64,000 bases of DNA from Pelomonas sp. Root1237 (GCF_001425055.1 NZ_LMDK01000012.1:566400-630399), one strand, 5' to 3'. Shown: positions 10,420-19,838, counted from the stretch's first letter. Program-made: numbers and translations. The notes: a model not told the origin generated them from the sequence alone.

Positions 10420-11072
10420 AGCCATGGCTGTTCCTGCTGCTGGCCGGCCTGGCACTGCCGGTGCATGCCGAGCTGTGGGGCTATGTCGACTCAGCCGGCA
10501 TGGCCCACTTCGCGCCGCGCCAACTCGACGCGCGCTATGTCCCCGTGCTCGGCAGCGTCGGCATGAAGCGCGTGCCGGGCAAGACGGACGCGGGCCTGGC
10601 GCTGCTGAACTGGCTGGACATCGCTCCCGAAGTGAAGGCCGTCCAGCCTTGGGTGCGCGAGGCCGCCGCCCAGCACGGCGTGGACGCCGACCTGCTGAAG
10701 GCCATCATTGCGGTCGAGTCCGGCTACCAGCGCAACGCCGTGTCCCCGCGCGGCGCAACGGGCCTGATGCAGATCACGCCCGAAACGGCCAGCCGCTACG
10801 CCTCGCCTGCCGAGGCGGCGCGCTTGATCGAGCCCCGTATCAACATTCACACCGGCGCCCGCATGCTGGCCGATCTGATGCGCCGCTTTGGCCGCATCGA
10901 CGCAGCCTTGGCGGCCTGGAATGCCGGCGAAGGCGCCGTGCGCCGGGCCGGCAACCGCGTGCCCGACATCGATGAAACCCAGGCCCACGTGCATCTCGTC
11001 CTCGAGTTGTACTGGGCCCTGCTGCAGCAGAGCCAACCGGCCCGCGCGCAGCGTTTGACCTTGCATCCATGA
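10416..11072 (+). CDS. Exported lytic transglycosylase, SLT family
   Basis: The 218-residue protein has a signal peptide (MKPWLFLLLAGLALPVHA) followed by a DUF4124-like opening (LWGYVDSAGMAHFA). It then has an SLT lysozyme-like domain with the catalytic Glu101 in AIIAVESGYQ, the GATGLMQITPETA motif and AWNAGEGAV. It should cleave the MurNAc-GlcNAc bond of peptidoglycan in the periplasm, producing anhydromuropeptides. Its start overlaps the acetyltransferase stop and its stop overlaps the parC start (ATGA at 11069-11072), so it is translationally coupled to a chromosome-segregation gene. No anomaly in the catalytic motifs. Confidence 0.92.
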   Translation: MKPWLFLLLAGLALPVHAELWGYVDSAGMAHFAPRQLDARYVPVLGSVGMKRVPGKTDAGLALLNWLDIAPEVKAVQPWVREAAAQHGVDADLLKAIIAVESGYQRNAVSPRGATGLMQITPETASRYASPAEAARLIEPRINIHTGARMLADLMRRFGRIDAALAAWNAGEGAVRRAGNRVPDIDETQAHVHLVLELYWALLQQSQPARAQRLTLHP

Positions 11073-13396
11073 GTTCCCAGACCCCCATCGACTTCAACCC
11101 GCCCACCGACGACGGTGGCGACAACACGCTGACGCTGGGCGCTTACGCCCAGCAGGCGTATCTCGAATACGCGCTCAGCGTCGTCAAGGGACGCGCGCTG
11201 CCGTCCTATGCCGACGGGCAAAAGCCCGTGCAACGCCGCATCCTCTACGCGATGCAGCGCCTGGGCCTGGGCTGGAGCGGCAACTCCGGTGCCAAGCCCG
11301 TCAAGGGCGCCAAGGTCGTCGGCGACGTGCTCGGCAACTTCCACCCGCATGGCGACCAGTCGGTCTATGACGCGCTGGTGCGCATGGCGCAGGACTTTTC
11401 GCTGCGCTACCCGCTGATCGACGGCCACGGCAACTTCGGCAGCCGCGACGGCGACGGCGCTGCGGCGATGCGCTACACGGAAGCGCGCCTGGCGCCCATC
11501 GCCCGCCTGGTGCTGGACGAGATCGACGAAGGCACGGTGGACTTCCGCGCCAACTACGACGGCACCACACAGGAACCGGTCGAGCTGCCGGCGCGCCTGC
11601 CCTTCGTGCTGCTGAACGGTGCCAGCGGTATCGCCGTGGGCCTGGCTACCGAGATTCCCAGCCACAACCTGCGTGAGGTGGCCGCTGCGGCCGTGGCGCT
11701 GCTGAAGGACGACAAGCTCTCCGACGAAGCGCTGTTCGACCTGATCCCCGGCCCGGACTTCCCTGGCGGCGGCCAGCTGATCAGCGCGCCTGAGGACATC
11801 CGCGCGGCCTACACCTCGGGCAGGGGCAGCCTGAAGGTGCGTGCCCGCTGGAAGATCGAGGATCTGGCGCGCGGCCAGTGGCAGCTCGTCGTCACCGAAC
11901 TGCCGCATGGCACCAGTGCGCAGAAGGTGCTGGAAGAGATCGAGGAGCTGTCCAACCCCAAGGTCAAGGCGGGCAAGAAGACACTGTCGGCCGACCAGTT
12001 GCAGCTCAAGGCCAGTCTGCTTGCGGTGCTGGACGGCGTGCGCGACGAGTCCAGCAAGGACGCGGCCGTGCGCATCGTCTTCGAGCCCAAGAGCCGCACC
12101 GTCGAGCAGCAGGACCTGATCAACACGCTGCTGGCCCACACCAGCCTGGAGAGCAGCGCGCCCGTCAACATGACGATGATCGGCGCCGACGGCCGGCCGA
12201 CACAGAAGAGCCTGCGCCAGGTGTTGGCCGAGTGGGTGGGCTTCCGCCAGACGACGGTGCGCCGCCGCACCGAGCATCGCCTGGCCCACGTCAACGACCG
12301 CATCCATGTGCTCGAAGGCCGGCAGCTGGTGCTGCTGAACATCGACGAGGTCATTCGCATCATTCGCGAGTCCGACGAGCCCAAGGCCGCGCTGATCGAG
12401 CATTTCAAGCTCAGCGACCGTCAGGCGGAAGACATCCTTGAAATCCGCCTGCGTCAATTGGCACGGCTGGAGGCCATCAAGATCGAGCAGGAGCTGTCCA
12501 AGCTGCGCGATGAGCGCACGAAGCTGGAAGACATCCTCGGCTCCACCTCGGCGCTGCGCCGCACCGTCATCAAGGAGATCGAGGCTGACGCCAAGCAGTT
12601 CGGCGACGACCGCCGCACGCTGATCCAGGCCGACAAGCGCGTCGTTGCCGAAGTGAAGATCGTCGACGAGCCGGTCACCGTCATCGTCAGCCAGAAGGGC
12701 TGGGTGAGGGCGCTCAAGGGCCACGAGGTCGACATCGCCGCCCAGACCTTCAAGGCCGGCGACACGCTGTGGGGGGCTTTCCGCTGCCGCAGCGTCGATC
12801 CCCTCATCGTGGTCGGCAGCAACGGCAGGGTCTACTCCGTCCCCATCTCGACCTTGCCCGGTGGCCGTGGCGACGGCCAGCCCATCACGACCATGATCGA
12901 GCTGGAGACGGGCAGCCAGATCGCCCATTACGTTGCCGGTGCACCGAACCAGCGCCTGGTGTTTGCCGGTTCGACCGGCTATGGCCTGATCGCCCAGATC
13001 GGCGACCTGGTCGGGCGCCAGAAGGCCGGCAAGACCTTCCTTGCGCTTGACGACGGCGAGCTGCCGCTCCTGACCGCAGTGCCTAACGACGCAGTCGCTC
13101 TCCAGCTCGGCGTGCTGAGCGCCCAGGGGCGTCTTTTGAGCTTCCCGCTGGATGAACTCAAGCACCAGCCCAAGGGCGGCAAGGGCCTGATGCTGATGGA
13201 TTTGGAGGCCAAGGACACCGTCGCCTCCATCGCCTGCTTCACGACCCAGTTGCGGGTGCTCGGCAGCGGCCGCGGCGGCAAGCCGCGCGAGGAATTGCTG
13301 AAGAACCAGTCCTTGGCTGCCCACGCTGGCAAACGCGCCCGCAAGGGCAAAGCGGTGGACGGCCTGCAGAAGGTCGCGCGCCTGACGGCCGAATAA
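11069..13396 (+). CDS. parC: DNA topoisomerase IV subunit A
   Basis: ParC is the DNA-cleaving subunit that pairs with ParE. The 775-residue protein shows the winged-helix breakage domain with KPVQRRILYAM, GNFHPHGDQSVYDALVR and the catalytic Tyr136 in AAMRYTEARL. A coiled-coil neck and a degenerate C-terminal beta-pinwheel follow (DGQPITTMIELETG; FAGSTGYGLIAQ). It lacks a clear GyrA-box, consistent with ParC rather than GyrA. The start ATG overlaps the stop of the transglycosylase gene. After its stop about 200 bases precede the next gene; I see no strong U-tract terminator there. Confidence 0.97.
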   Translation: MSSQTPIDFNPPTDDGGDNTLTLGAYAQQAYLEYALSVVKGRALPSYADGQKPVQRRILYAMQRLGLGWSGNSGAKPVKGAKVVGDVLGNFHPHGDQSVYDALVRMAQDFSLRYPLIDGHGNFGSRDGDGAAAMRYTEARLAPIARLVLDEIDEGTVDFRANYDGTTQEPVELPARLPFVLLNGASGIAVGLATEIPSHNLREVAAAAVALLKDDKLSDEALFDLIPGPDFPGGGQLISAPEDIRAAYTSGRGSLKVRARWKIEDLARGQWQLVVTELPHGTSAQKVLEEIEELSNPKVKAGKKTLSADQLQLKASLLAVLDGVRDESSKDAAVRIVFEPKSRTVEQQDLINTLLAHTSLESSAPVNMTMIGADGRPTQKSLRQVLAEWVGFRQTTVRRRTEHRLAHVNDRIHVLEGRQLVLLNIDEVIRIIRESDEPKAALIEHFKLSDRQAEDILEIRLRQLARLEAIKIEQELSKLRDERTKLEDILGSTSALRRTVIKEIEADAKQFGDDRRTLIQADKRVVAEVKIVDEPVTVIVSQKGWVRALKGHEVDIAAQTFKAGDTLWGAFRCRSVDPLIVVGSNGRVYSVPISTLPGGRGDGQPITTMIELETGSQIAHYVAGAPNQRLVFAGSTGYGLIAQIGDLVGRQKAGKTFLALDDGELPLLTAVPNDAVALQLGVLSAQGRLLSFPLDELKHQPKGGKGLMLMDLEAKDTVASIACFTTQLRVLGSGRGGKPREELLKNQSLAAHAGKRARKGKAVDGLQKVARLTAE

Positions 13397-13599
13397 GGTG
13401 CATGCGCTCAGAAAAGGTGACAGCCGGCCGTGACTTGGTGCACATCTGACAAAGCTTAGGGCGGCGTTTACAAGTTGCTACAAACCCGGCCCGTGATGTC
13501 CCTAGTGCAAGGGGTATGCAGGCGATTCAACAGTCTTCGCTGCACTGCACAATGGTTTCCGGCGGTTGTGCTTGACCGTCCAAAGTCAGGAGCTACGCA

Positions 13600-14082
13600 A
13601 TGAAATTGAAAAACCTCGCCGCCGCATCCGTGGTGGCTCTAACCGCGCTCAGCAGCCAAGCTGCTTCCTTCAACTGGGGGGCGCATGATGCGTTTGAAGT
13701 CGGTGGCAACACCGTCTCTGGCGCCGTGTTCGACACCTTTTCGTTCTCGCTTGGTACCAGCAGCACGCTGACCAGCAGCGTGATCGCCAATCCCGGCAGC
13801 TTCTTGGGTTCGGCTTACACGCTGTACTCCTCAGGAGCTGACCACATGGTTGGTGGCGGTGACGATTCCTTTGTGGGCGCTTGGGGATTTAACACCGCAA
13901 ACACCGTGGCGCTGGGTTCGGGCAGCTACTACTACTCCGTCCTGGGTGGCGCTACCGGCTCGTCCACATACGCCATCAGCTCTGTCGCGGCTGCGGTGCC
14001 GGAACCCGAAACCTACGCCCTTCTGGGTGCAGGCCTGGGCGTCATCGGCTTCCTCGCCTCGCGTCGCCGCCGCGATTCCTGA
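13600..14082 (+). CDS. FxDxF-type PEP-CTERM exported protein
   Basis: The 160-residue protein has a signal peptide (MKLKNLAAASVVALTALSSQAA), a small beta-rich body with FDTFSFSLGTSSTLTSSVI resembling the FxDxF PEP-CTERM group, and a C-terminal sorting signal. That signal is VPEPETYALLGAGLGVIGFLASRRRR: a VPEP motif, a hydrophobic span and an Arg cluster. Such proteins are exported, processed by an exosortase and placed at the cell surface or in the biofilm matrix; the exosortase is not in this window. The ATG follows CAGGAG with good spacing. It stands alone, with its own terminator at 14140. The specific function is unknown. Confidence 0.85.
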   Translation: MKLKNLAAASVVALTALSSQAASFNWGAHDAFEVGGNTVSGAVFDTFSFSLGTSSTLTSSVIANPGSFLGSAYTLYSSGADHMVGGGDDSFVGAWGFNTANTVALGSGSYYYSVLGGATGSSTYAISSVAAAVPEPETYALLGAGLGVIGFLASRRRRDS

Positions 14083-14093
14083 TCGCGGTTGAA

Positions 14094-14125
14094 CTGCCTG
14101 CGCGCTCCCAACGGCGCGCAGGCAG
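14094..14125. other. 12-bp perfect inverted repeat after PEP-CTERM gene
   Basis: CTGCCTGCGCGC (14094-14105) and GCGCGCAGGCAG (14114-14125) pair perfectly around an 8-base loop. No T-run follows, so this is either an auxiliary transcript-stabilising hairpin or the first part of a double terminator with the one at 14140. Confidence 0.6.
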
Positions 14126-14139
14126 CTCACGACCCGTAC

Positions 14140-14169
14140 AGCCCTGGTCATCCTGATCCAGGGCTTTTT
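14140..14169 (+). terminator. Rho-independent terminator of the PEP-CTERM gene
   Basis: AGCCCTGG (14140-14147) pairs with CCAGGGCT (14158-14165) and is followed by a run of T. It is located 58 bases past the stop at 14082, ahead of the convergent S9 peptidase gene. Confidence 0.8.
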
Positions 14170-14193
14170 CATGGGCGTCTCAAACTCGATCGA

Positions 14194-16215
14194 CTAAGGG
14201 GTGGCCGCTGCGGCGCCGATGTGGCGCTCCAGGAAGCGCTCCACGCGGCCCCAGAAGTCCACGCTCGTCTCCAACGAGCGCCAGCCATGGCCCTCGTTGG
14301 GGTACACCACCCATTCCAGGCTTCGATGGCCTGCGGCTTCCAGGGCCTTTTTCATGTCGACGCCCTGCTGGACCTCAACGCGGCGGTCCTCGGCGCCATA
14401 GGCCATCAGCAGCGGCTGCTTGATCTTGGCGGCGAGCTTGACGGGCGCATTGGTGGCGAGCATCTCCGCGTCGTTCACCGGGTCGCCGACCAGCAGCTTG
14501 AGGTCGTGTTCGGCCCACATGCTCTGAATGTCGGTGTGGCTGCGGCTGAACAGCGAGGCCGGGTCGGTAACCCCCGCCCACTCGAAGCCGCAGCGGAAGA
14601 GCTCCGGGTTGCGCACCAAGCCCATGAGCGTGGCGTAGCCGCCGTAGCTGGCACCGGCGACGCAGATGCGCTTGGGGTCGGCGAGCCCTTTGTCGACGGC
14701 CCATTGGGCGGCGTCGGCGAGGTCGGCCTGCATGGCCTGGCCCCATTGCTTGCGGCCAAGGTTTTCATGGTGCTCTCCGTAACCCTCGCTGCCCCGGAAT
14801 TCCGGCTCGATGACGAGGTAACCGCGGTTGGCGAGGAATTGCGCCATGTCGTTCCAGTACCAGTGATTGCCCCGCACCCAGGGGCCGCCGTGCACGAGCA
14901 CGACCGCTGGACGCGAGGCGGCCGCACCGAGCGGCTTGGTCAGTTGCACGGGCATGGCCAGGCCGTCGCGGGTCTTCACGCGCAGAACCTCGCGCTCCGC
15001 CATGTCGGCGGCACGTACGGACGGACGCGACCGGAACAGCATCTTCAGCTGGCGGCTGTCGCGGTCATAGGCGTAAATGATTTCAGGCTGGCGGTCGGAT
15101 GCGGCGTGGATCAGCACGCGCTTGTCCTTCAGGCAGTCGCGGCAGCTGATGGCGTTGACGGTGGCGGGTAGCAGCTTGTCGATCTCGGCCTGCAGGGCCT
15201 TCATGTCCTTGTCGAACCAGGCGGTGTCAGCGGCATCGGCCTCGTAGCGCAGGCCGATCAACCGGCCGCTGTCGCGGTCCAGCACCGGGTGGCCGGTCCA
15301 GTCGTAGCCACGGATGGAGAGCAGGGTCTGGCGGCTGTCGCCCATCGCGCTGAGGCGCTGCACGATGCGGATGTCGCCCTTGGACTCGGCCGCGTCATGG
15401 CCGGCCACGAGCAGGTCACCGCCCGGCAGGCGCGCCAGCGGCATCGGCATGGGGTCGATGTTGCGGCGGCCGGAACGCCAGAGCTTCCAGGACCGGGTCT
15501 CGGCGTCGAAGAGATGCACGCCGAAGCCCGCGCCCTCCATCGTGATGCAGGCCTGCGGCTGGCCCTTGCCGTCCACCAGCCACTCGGCCACGCGGTTGGG
15601 CACGTTGTCGGTAACCAGCGTCAGCTTGCCCGTGCGCGTGTTGAGCCGGCCCAGCACCTCGTGGCTGAACTCGCCGTTCTCGTCCCAGGTGTAGCGCTGC
15701 ACCATGACGTCGTCGCTGTCGTCGTCCAGCGCGCGCAGCAACCGCCAGTTCCAGGGCAGCAGTTTGTCAACGGCTTCCTTGATGCGCGTGCCGGTCTGGG
15801 CCTGGCCGGGGTTGATGTTGAAGCGCGTGGAGATCAGCTGCGTCACCTCGCCGCTGCGCACGTCCAGCACCCAGAGGCCCGTGGAGACTGGCGTGTCGCG
15901 CAGTTCGTGGCGCTGCCAGGCCTGAAAGACCAGCCGGTTGGGATTGAGCCAGTGGACGCTGGCGACGTCGAGCCGGTCCACGGCTGCGACGACGTCGGTG
16001 GGGCTGTCGTCGTCTACCCGAGCCAGCGCGAGCTTGGTGCGCTCGCCAGGGCGGTTGACGAGGACGGCGACGCGGCTCTGGTCAGGCGACAGCACGGCGC
16101 GCTCGAAAGCCGGCGGCCTGAAGAAGGCCTCGATGGGTAGCTTGGGCGCCTGGGCGCCGGCGAGTGCAGACGACAACAGGGCCAGCGTGACGCTGGCCTG
16201 CGCGATGATTCTCAT
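14194..16215 (-). CDS. Exported S9 prolyl-oligopeptidase-family peptidase
   Basis: The 673-residue protein has a signal peptide (MRIIAQASVTLALLSSALAGAQA), a long N-terminal beta-propeller and a C-terminal alpha/beta-hydrolase. The nucleophile Ser is in GASYGGYATLMG, the Asp in AYGAEDRRV and the His in NEGHGW, the expected order for S9C acylaminoacyl-peptidase-like enzymes. The start at 16215 is preceded by AGGGAGAAG; an upstream in-frame ATG would place 23 polar residues before the signal peptide. The RGSEGYGEHHENLGRKQWG segment is typical of this subfamily. It should degrade oligopeptides in the periplasm. It is convergent with the PEP-CTERM gene and downstream of the BamE-like lipoprotein gene. 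Confidence 0.92.
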   Translation of the reverse strand: MRIIAQASVTLALLSSALAGAQAPKLPIEAFFRPPAFERAVLSPDQSRVAVLVNRPGERTKLALARVDDDSPTDVVAAVDRLDVASVHWLNPNRLVFQAWQRHELRDTPVSTGLWVLDVRSGEVTQLISTRFNINPGQAQTGTRIKEAVDKLLPWNWRLLRALDDDSDDVMVQRYTWDENGEFSHEVLGRLNTRTGKLTLVTDNVPNRVAEWLVDGKGQPQACITMEGAGFGVHLFDAETRSWKLWRSGRRNIDPMPMPLARLPGGDLLVAGHDAAESKGDIRIVQRLSAMGDSRQTLLSIRGYDWTGHPVLDRDSGRLIGLRYEADAADTAWFDKDMKALQAEIDKLLPATVNAISCRDCLKDKRVLIHAASDRQPEIIYAYDRDSRQLKMLFRSRPSVRAADMAEREVLRVKTRDGLAMPVQLTKPLGAAASRPAVVLVHGGPWVRGNHWYWNDMAQFLANRGYLVIEPEFRGSEGYGEHHENLGRKQWGQAMQADLADAAQWAVDKGLADPKRICVAGASYGGYATLMGLVRNPELFRCGFEWAGVTDPASLFSRSHTDIQSMWAEHDLKLLVGDPVNDAEMLATNAPVKLAAKIKQPLLMAYGAEDRRVEVQQGVDMKKALEAAGHRSLEWVVYPNEGHGWRSLETSVDFWGRVERFLERHIGAAAATP

Positions 16216-16280
16216 GACTTCTCCCTGAAAACGGGGCCGAAGCCTACTCGACCCGCAACGGTAATGTGCCCTTGCGGGCG

Positions 16281-16778
16281 TCAATCATCGAAGCCTGGGA
16301 AGAGCCGACTCGGGAACACCATGCTCTGCGTCGTGCGAACGACGGCGCCGTCCTTGAAGTGGACGTTGAAGCGCAGGCCATAGCCCGCCTGGTCGGGCTC
16401 GATGGTCCAGTCCCAGACGTCTTCGCCGCTGAGGCGGAAGAACACGCGCGTGCGCTCGCGGCCGAGGATGCGGCTGACTTGTTCGGGCGTCATGCCCGGC
16501 ACGATGCGGGCGCGGCCGGCAGGGGAAAGGCCGTCCTCGATGCGGACCAGCCGGCCATCGACGGCCAGGCGAACCATGTAGCTGTGCCGGCCCATAGGCT
16601 GGCTCGAATATTCGAGCGTCCGGCCGCCGTCAGCCTCGGGCCAGGTGCGCACCGGCTGGCCATAGAGTGCGATGACGTCCATCTCGCCGCTGACGCCGGG
16701 CTTCAGCCGCGCATCGCGATCCGGCGTCGCGCAGCCGGTGAGCAGTGCGGCGCAGAGAGCGAGGGCGGCGAGTCGCAT
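16281..16778 (-). CDS. Small lipoprotein with two BamE-like repeats
   Basis: The 165-residue protein has a lipoprotein signal (MRLAALALCAALLTGC). Two segments resemble the SmpA/OmlA (BamE) motif: LKPGVSGEMDVIALYGQP near residue 26, and IVPGMTPEQVSRILGRERTRVF near residue 92. Both have the PGMTxxQVxxxLG pattern, each followed by beta strands rich in aromatic residues (WDWTIEPDQAGYGLRF). It is probably anchored to the outer membrane. It starts eight bases after the pyrD stop and so is probably co-transcribed with it. A role in envelope assembly is inference from the fold; it is not the canonical BamE, which is shorter and has a single motif. Confidence 0.75.
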   Translation of the reverse strand: MRLAALALCAALLTGCATPDRDARLKPGVSGEMDVIALYGQPVRTWPEADGGRTLEYSSQPMGRHSYMVRLAVDGRLVRIEDGLSPAGRARIVPGMTPEQVSRILGRERTRVFFRLSGEDVWDWTIEPDQAGYGLRFNVHFKDGAVVRTTQSMVFPSRLFPGFDD

Positions 16779-16786
16779 GGCGATAT

Positions 16787-17827
16787 TCAACGCTGGGCCA
16801 GGGCCCTCGCGCAGTCGCTGACGAGGCCCGGGCCCTTGTAGATGAGGCCGGTGTAGACCTGCACAAGGTCGGCACCGGCGGTGATTTTGGCGCGCGCGTC
16901 GGCACCGCTCATGACGCCGCCCACACCGATGATGGGATAGCCCGCCGGCAGGGCGGCGCGCAGCAGGCGAATGACGCGGTTGCTGGCCTCGAAGACCGGG
17001 GCGCCCGACAGGCCACCCATCTCGTTCGCATAGGGCAGGCCCTTGACGGCGTCGCGCGCGATCGTCGTGTTCGTGGCGATGACGCCGTCGATGCCGTTGG
17101 CCTTCAGCGTCTGGGCGATGACGGCAACCTGGTCTTCCTCCAGATCTGGCGCGATCTTGACGAACATCGGCACGCGCCGACCGCTCTGGCTGTCGAGCTG
17201 TTGCTTGCGCTGCTGCAGCGTGCCCAGCAAGGCACCCAGTGCTTCGTCGCTCTGCAGCGCGCGCAGGTTCTTGGTGTTGGGGCTGGAGATGTTGACGGTG
17301 ATGTAGTCGGCATGCGGATGCACGCCCTCCAGGCCGAGCAGGTAGTCGTCCGCAGCGTTCTCGATGGGCGTCGCGGCGTTCTTGCCGATGTTCAGGCCGA
17401 GGATGCCGCCGGCCTTGCGGAAGCTGTGGGCGCGCTTCACGTTGGCGATGAAGCTTGCGAGCCCCTCGTTGTTGAAGCCCAGGCGGTTGATCAGCGCGTG
17501 GGCTTCGGGCAGGCGGAACATGCGCGGCTTGTCGTTGCCCGGCTGGCCTTTGGGCGTCACGGTGCCGACCTCGATGAAACCGAAGCCCATCGCGCCCAGG
17601 CCGTCGATGCAGCGGCCGTTCTTGTCCAGGCCGGCGGCCAGGCCGATGCGGTTCGGGAAGCGCAGGCCGGCGATGGTGACCGGATCGCTGATGCGTTCGC
17701 CGCACCAGAGCAGTTGCGCGGGCGTGTTCTGCAGCTTCGCGATGCTGTTCAGCGTCAGCTCGTGGGCGTGCTCGGGGTCCAGGCCGAACAGGAAGGGGCG
17801 GGTAAGGGCGTAGGGGATCAACGGCAT
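16787..17827 (-). CDS. pyrD: Quinone-dependent dihydroorotate dehydrogenase (class 2)
   Basis: PyrD oxidises dihydroorotate to orotate in pyrimidine synthesis, passing electrons to membrane quinone. The 346-residue length and N-terminal amphipathic segment ([25 protein letters not shown]) mark class 2. Visible motifs include AAGLDKNG, the FMN/substrate site NISSPNT, VKIAPDL, ATNTTI, and [15 protein letters not shown]. The ATG at 17827 sits next to the convergently oriented context of the LysR gene end at 17842 on the same strand. The lipoprotein gene follows immediately. No unusual residue seen. Confidence 0.97.
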   Translation of the reverse strand: MPLIPYALTRPFLFGLDPEHAHELTLNSIAKLQNTPAQLLWCGERISDPVTIAGLRFPNRIGLAAGLDKNGRCIDGLGAMGFGFIEVGTVTPKGQPGNDKPRMFRLPEAHALINRLGFNNEGLASFIANVKRAHSFRKAGGILGLNIGKNAATPIENAADDYLLGLEGVHPHADYITVNISSPNTKNLRALQSDEALGALLGTLQQRKQQLDSQSGRRVPMFVKIAPDLEEDQVAVIAQTLKANGIDGVIATNTTIARDAVKGLPYANEMGGLSGAPVFEASNRVIRLLRAALPAGYPIIGVGGVMSGADARAKITAGADLVQVYTGLIYKGPGLVSDCARALAQR

Positions 17828-17841
17828 AGCCCTTGATTCTC

Positions 17842-18783
17842 TCAGTCGCGATCCCACGGGGGCACGTCGCCCATCTTCTCCAGCATGAAGTCGATCAGCG
17901 CCCGCACCTTGGGCGCCGGGTGGCGGCTGGGCAGGTAGACGGCGTAGAGGGTGTCGGCGTCGGCCAGGCCGCCGACCGGCTGCCAGTCGGGCAGCACGGC
18001 CTTGAGCCGCCCCGCGCGCAGGTCTGCGCCGACGGCATAGGTGGGCAGCACGGCCAGGCCCAGACCGGCCAGGGCGGCCACGCGCAGGGATTCGCTGCTG
18101 TTGGCCGTCAGCCCGCTTTCGAAGCGAAGCGCGCCGCGGGTCTCGACCTCGGCTTCGCCCAGTTCGCCGTGGCGGAAGCGCCAGCGGTCGGGCGATTGCA
18201 GATAGCCAAAGCGCAGGCAGCGGTGCCCGGAGATGTCGGCTACCGCCAGGGGTTCGCCATGAGTCTCGAGGTAGGCCGGCGCGGCGCAAAGCACGAAGCG
18301 GATCGTTGCCAGCCGCCGCGCCACCAACCCGTCCGACGGCTTGTGCGTCAGCCGCAGCACGACATCGAAGCCTTCCTCGGCCAGGTCGACATAGCGGTCG
18401 TTCAGCCCCAGCACGATGTCGATCTGCGGGTACCGCGCGCAGAACGCCGCCATCAGCGCCGTGAACTGCAGGTTGCCGAAGGCGGTGGACACCGACAGCC
18501 GGAGCACGCCGCGCGGCTCGTCGCGGCGGCCGGCCAACTCAGTCTCCAGCGCCAGCGACTCGTCCAGCAGCCGCAACGCGCGCTCGTAGACGGCCCGGCC
18601 CTCGGCCGTTGGGCTCACGCTGCGCGTCGTGCGGTGCAGTAGCCGCGTGCTGAGCTGGCCCTCCAGCCTCACCACCTGCTTGCTGACGGCCGACTTGGTC
18701 GTGCCCAGCAGGCGTGCGGCGCCCGAAAAGCCCTTGGCGTCGACGACGCGGGCGAAGGCTTGCAAGTCTTCAAGGCGGCCCAT
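17842..18783 (-). CDS. LysR-family transcriptional regulator
   Basis: The 313-residue protein has an N-terminal winged helix-turn-helix (about 1-60; [23 protein letters not shown]) and a C-terminal substrate-binding-like effector domain, the typical LysR layout. It resembles the CrgA/DmlR-type subgroup of proteobacteria. It is divergent from the EamA-family transporter gene with 100 bases between the starts. In LysR systems that usually means that it regulates its neighbour and itself. The effector is unknown. Confidence 0.92.
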   Translation of the reverse strand: MGRLEDLQAFARVVDAKGFSGAARLLGTTKSAVSKQVVRLEGQLSTRLLHRTTRSVSPTAEGRAVYERALRLLDESLALETELAGRRDEPRGVLRLSVSTAFGNLQFTALMAAFCARYPQIDIVLGLNDRYVDLAEEGFDVVLRLTHKPSDGLVARRLATIRFVLCAAPAYLETHGEPLAVADISGHRCLRFGYLQSPDRWRFRHGELGEAEVETRGALRFESGLTANSSESLRVAALAGLGLAVLPTYAVGADLRAGRLKAVLPDWQPVGGLADADTLYAVYLPSRHPAPKVRALIDFMLEKMGDVPPWDRD

Positions 18784-18883
18784 GGTAACTGTGCTCCGTT
18801 TGGAAACTCTGAATCTAATATTGGATGGATTGTGTCCTTAATCATTGATTCCTAGAGTGCAGCCATCCCTTCAAGGAGCTGCC
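18784..18883. promoter_or_regulatory. Divergent control region between LysR gene and EamA transporter
   Basis: This 100-base AT-richer spacer separates two divergent starts. It holds the short inverted pattern AATC-N12-GATT (18812-18831), compatible with a LysR-type T-N11-A site, and the Shine-Dalgarno AAGGAG ahead of 18884. The assignment rests on layout plus this weak dyad, so the exact operator is uncertain. Confidence 0.4.
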
Positions 18884-19810
18884 ATGTCCACCACATCGTT
18901 GTCGCCCTGCATGGCCCGGTCCTTCCGGCCCGGCCCGATCGATCGGCTGCTGAGCGCTGTCGTCGCGTCCAGCCTGCCGTTGCTCTTCATCCTGCTATGG
19001 AGCAGCGGCTATGTCGCCGGCAAGCTGGCCCTGCCGCACACCGGGCCGCTGACCTTGCTGACCCTGCGCTTCGGCCTCGCCGCTGTCGTGCTGCTCGCTG
19101 TAGCCATGGCCACCGGCGCGCCCTGGCCGCACCGGGCGCGCGGTTGGGCGCATCTGGCCGTCGTCGGCCTGCTGATGCAGGTGCTGCACTTCTCTTGCAT
19201 CTACTTCGCCTTGCAATGGGGCCTGAGCGCCGGCGTGGCCGGGCTACTGATCGGGCTGATGCCGCTGGCGACGGCGCTGGGCGCACACCTGTGGCTGGCC
19301 GAGCGCATTGGCCGGCGCCAGTTGCTCGCTCTGCTCGGTGGGCTGGCCGGCGTGGCCCTGGTCATCGCCGACAAGCCGCTGAACGGCGCCTGGACCGCCT
19401 ACGCCGTGGCCGGCCTGGGCCTGCTCGGCCTCGTCGCCGGCACGCTCTACCAGAAGCGCTTCTGCGCCCACATGGACCTGCGCAGCGGTGCCGGCGTGCA
19501 GATGGCCGTGTCGGCCCTGGCCGTCGCCGCGGTGGCTGGCCCGACGGAGGGCTTTGCCATCGACTGGGCGCCCGAGCTGATCGGGTCGTGGTTGTGGCTG
19601 GGCCTCGTCAACTCCATCGGCGCCTTCAGCCTGATGTTCATCATGATCCGCCGCGGCCAGGCGGGGCAGGTGGCGCGGCTGTTCTTCCTGATCCCGGGCG
19701 TGTCGGCGCTGATGGGCTTCGTGCTGCTGGGCGAGCGCCTGGAGCTGCTGGCGCTGGCCGGTTTTGGCCTCTCTGCGCTGGCGGTGTGCTTTGCCGCCGC
19801 CAAGCGGTGA
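18884..19810 (+). CDS. EamA/DMT-superfamily transporter
   Basis: The 308-residue protein has about ten hydrophobic helices arranged as two EamA repeats (LPLLFILLWSSGYVAGKLAL; and the second half after LNGAWTAYAVAGLGLLGLVAG). Members export amino acids, metabolites or drugs, but the substrate is not predictable here. The start is the ATG at 18884, which has AAGGAG five bases upstream; an in-frame ATG at 18845 lacks a ribosome site. The divergent LysR gene is its probable regulator. The DAHP synthase gene begins 28 bases downstream on the same strand, so export of an aromatic compound is imaginable but unproven. Confidence 0.85.
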   Translation: MSTTSLSPCMARSFRPGPIDRLLSAVVASSLPLLFILLWSSGYVAGKLALPHTGPLTLLTLRFGLAAVVLLAVAMATGAPWPHRARGWAHLAVVGLLMQVLHFSCIYFALQWGLSAGVAGLLIGLMPLATALGAHLWLAERIGRRQLLALLGGLAGVALVIADKPLNGAWTAYAVAGLGLLGLVAGTLYQKRFCAHMDLRSGAGVQMAVSALAVAAVAGPTEGFAIDWAPELIGSWLWLGLVNSIGAFSLMFIMIRRGQAGQVARLFFLIPGVSALMGFVLLGERLELLALAGFGLSALAVCFAAAKR

Positions 19811-19838
19811 AAATGCGGGGCTTGCCTGGAGCCCTGCA

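Noticed and set aside
13397-13599. Sigma-54 promoter ahead of the PEP-CTERM gene
   Set aside because: I looked for GG-N10-GC with TGGCAC/TTGC character, since some PEP-CTERM genes are sigma-54 dependent, but the best candidate near 13553 has the wrong spacing.
16281-17705. A single 474-residue protein on the minus strand
   Set aside because: Its first two thirds is Arg/Pro-rich out-of-frame pyrD; only the last 165 residues, starting at the ATG at 16778 with a lipoprotein signal, form a real protein.
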